Shown one piece after another: positions 63,377 through 64,000 of a stretch of 64,000 nt of DNA. Made by a program: the position numbers and the translations under genes. Each line of letters starts with the position of its first letter. The stretch's first letter is position 1. Source of the DNA: Urechidicola vernalis (GTDB lineage: Bacteria > Bacteroidota > Bacteroidia > Flavobacteriales > Flavobacteriaceae); assembly GCF_031846385.1 (NCBI RefSeq), contig NZ_JAVRHV010000001.1, positions 992,001 to 1,056,000 on the forward strand, written 5' to 3'. The notes beneath the pieces are model-generated. The model was given only the letters and a program-made list of their open reading frames with translations, did not search any database and had not been told where the DNA came from.

Positions 63377-63554
63377 GTCAGTCTGAGCCTGTCGAAGACA
63401 AATTGATAGTTGGATTTATAGAAACTTCGACAAGTCCTGTTTGACAGTGAATTTGTACTTTTCAGCCAACCTAAATTTTATATCAAAACTTCATACAACT
63501 AATGTTCTTTGGCTATAAGAACCTATAACAACACTTCGACAGGCTCAGTGTGAC
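63377..63554. repeat. Inverted pair of dispersed GAGCCTGTCGAAG-type repeats
   Basis: CTGAGCCTGTCGAAG on the plus strand (within 63377-63399) and CTTCGACAGGCTCAG (63534-63548) are perfect inverted copies 15 bp long, with a degenerate third copy CTTCGACAAG near 63425. The motif is a familiar intergenic element of marine Flavobacteriia. No ORF is credible between the SDR and the M1 peptidase; this gap of ~295 bp holds only these repeats and a terminator. Confidence 0.75.
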
Positions 63555-63581
63555 TGTTTAGGTAGACAGGAACACACTCCA

Positions 63582-63613
63582 TAAAAAAAGGCTTGGTTAA
63601 ACCAAGCCTTTTT
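63582..63613 (-). terminator. Intrinsic terminator of the M1 peptidase gene
   Basis: Stem GGCTTGGTT / AACCAAGCC with a 1-nt central loop (functionally larger), A-run and T-run on either side, so it can serve both strands. It is 20 bp past the peptidase stop. Confidence 0.9.
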
Positions 63614-63632
63614 AATTTCAATTTTTAATTTC

Positions 63633-64000
63633 TTACTCCCCTGCTCTATTAGCACGTTGCATTGGGTTTTCTCTAGAATACCCTTTTCTAAACAATTCAA
63701 ACTGTGTAGGAACTTTTGCATGTGGCCATGCATTATTACTGACATCAGTATCTGCAGTTTCTAAGTTTGGATCTAATTGTACAGATCTTACTTTTTGATC
63801 AAAAATGAAAACTTTAGTTACTTCGTTCTCGTGTTTTCTCCAAATTTCCGCAGGAATCTTAATTGTTTCCTTAGAGTTATCTTCAAATGTAAACTCCAAA
63901 ATCAATGGCATTGGAATACCTCCTTTGTTAGAAAACTTCATTTCATAAAACTGCTTTCCAGAATTTAGTAAGGCAATATCCTCATCAGATAATCTTTGCT
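63633..64000 (-). CDS. M1 family metallopeptidase (partial, C-terminus only)
   Basis: Minus-strand frame open from the right edge to stop 63633, 122 codons visible; an internal ATG at 63941 is not the start because the frame continues upstream (QRLSDEDIALLNSGKQFYEM). The visible KFSNKGGIPMPLILEFTFED, IWRKHENEVTKVFIFDQKV, VQLDPNLETADTDVSNNAWP and QFELFRKGYSRENPMQ match the C-terminal beta domain of gluzincin M1 aminopeptidases in Flavobacteriia. The HExxH catalytic part lies outside the window, so activity cannot be judged. Confidence 0.82.
   Translation of the reverse strand, partial: QRLSDEDIALLNSGKQFYEMKFSNKGGIPMPLILEFTFEDNSKETIKIPAEIWRKHENEVTKVFIFDQKVRSVQLDPNLETADTDVSNNAWPHAKVPTQFELFRKGYSRENPMQRANRAGE

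Overview
The window looks like a chromosomal segment of a marine-type Flavobacteriaceae bacterium (Bacteroidota). The basis is a low G+C sequence, two giant exported proteins with type IX secretion (type B) C-terminal signals, TAnnTTTG-type -7 promoter elements, type B ribosomal protein L31, a DUF5684-fused signal peptidase I, a CAL67264-type small membrane protein and DUF3857/transglutaminase proteins. No tRNA, rRNA, CRISPR array, prophage or complete insertion sequence was recognised.

Layout. 1-1.4 kb: an FAH-family hydrolase cut by the left edge, and menB. 1.5-5.1 kb: a GAF protein and, convergent with it, an HD-domain protein fused to a three-helix Pycsar-effector-like membrane module. 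5.2-11.3 kb: exported or surface proteins (a metallophosphoesterase/kinase-like/beta-barrel lipoprotein, an esterase-like protein without its serine, a C1 peptidase). 11.3-15.8 kb: minus-strand run of a menI-like thioesterase, alpha/beta hydrolase, menF, menD and a short CvfB-like protein. 16.4-18.2 kb: an ABC exporter. 18.3-25.2 kb: two paralogous type B T9SS cargo proteins. 25.3-30.4 kb: parA, parB, a DUF5683 protein, dapB, lepB and a WbqC-family protein, all on plus. 30.4-35.7 kb: MOSC, ettA and a small membrane protein, then a redox cluster (pirin, MarR, YjdI-CDGSH, FMN reductase, DoxX) with two matching 20-bp operator-like palindromes. 35.8-48.1 kb: acyl-CoA carboxylase beta subunit, yebC, menE, a DUF3857 pair, a CPBP protease, menC and a DUF1501/DUF1800 pair. 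48.3-57.3 kb: pyruvate dehydrogenase E1-alpha and E2, an exported truncated haemoglobin with an FAD oxidoreductase and an unusual AraC-type fusion regulator, rpmE, a glutaminyl cyclase and a beta-helix lipoprotein. 57.25-61.24 kb: an accessory block. 61.3-64 kb: an amidohydrolase, an SDR and the C-terminus of an M1 peptidase.

Pathways. Menaquinone synthesis is spread over the window (menF, menD, menC, menE, menB and a likely menI), so the organism uses the classical isochorismate route. ParAB, DapB and LepB form a housekeeping block. The redox cluster appears to be autoregulated by its own MarR protein.

The most unusual stretch is 57251-61240. It reads as two tandem units, each made of a ~125-bp stem-loop site, one minus-strand gene that nearly fills the space (a TPR membrane protein; a cation diffusion facilitator) and a 354-bp repeat directly upstream of that gene. 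The modules abut at CAAC/GTTG joints, and the ends flanking each gene are complementary. This resembles an integron-cassette array with no visible integrase. That interpretation is inference; the repeats and their geometry are read directly from the sequence.
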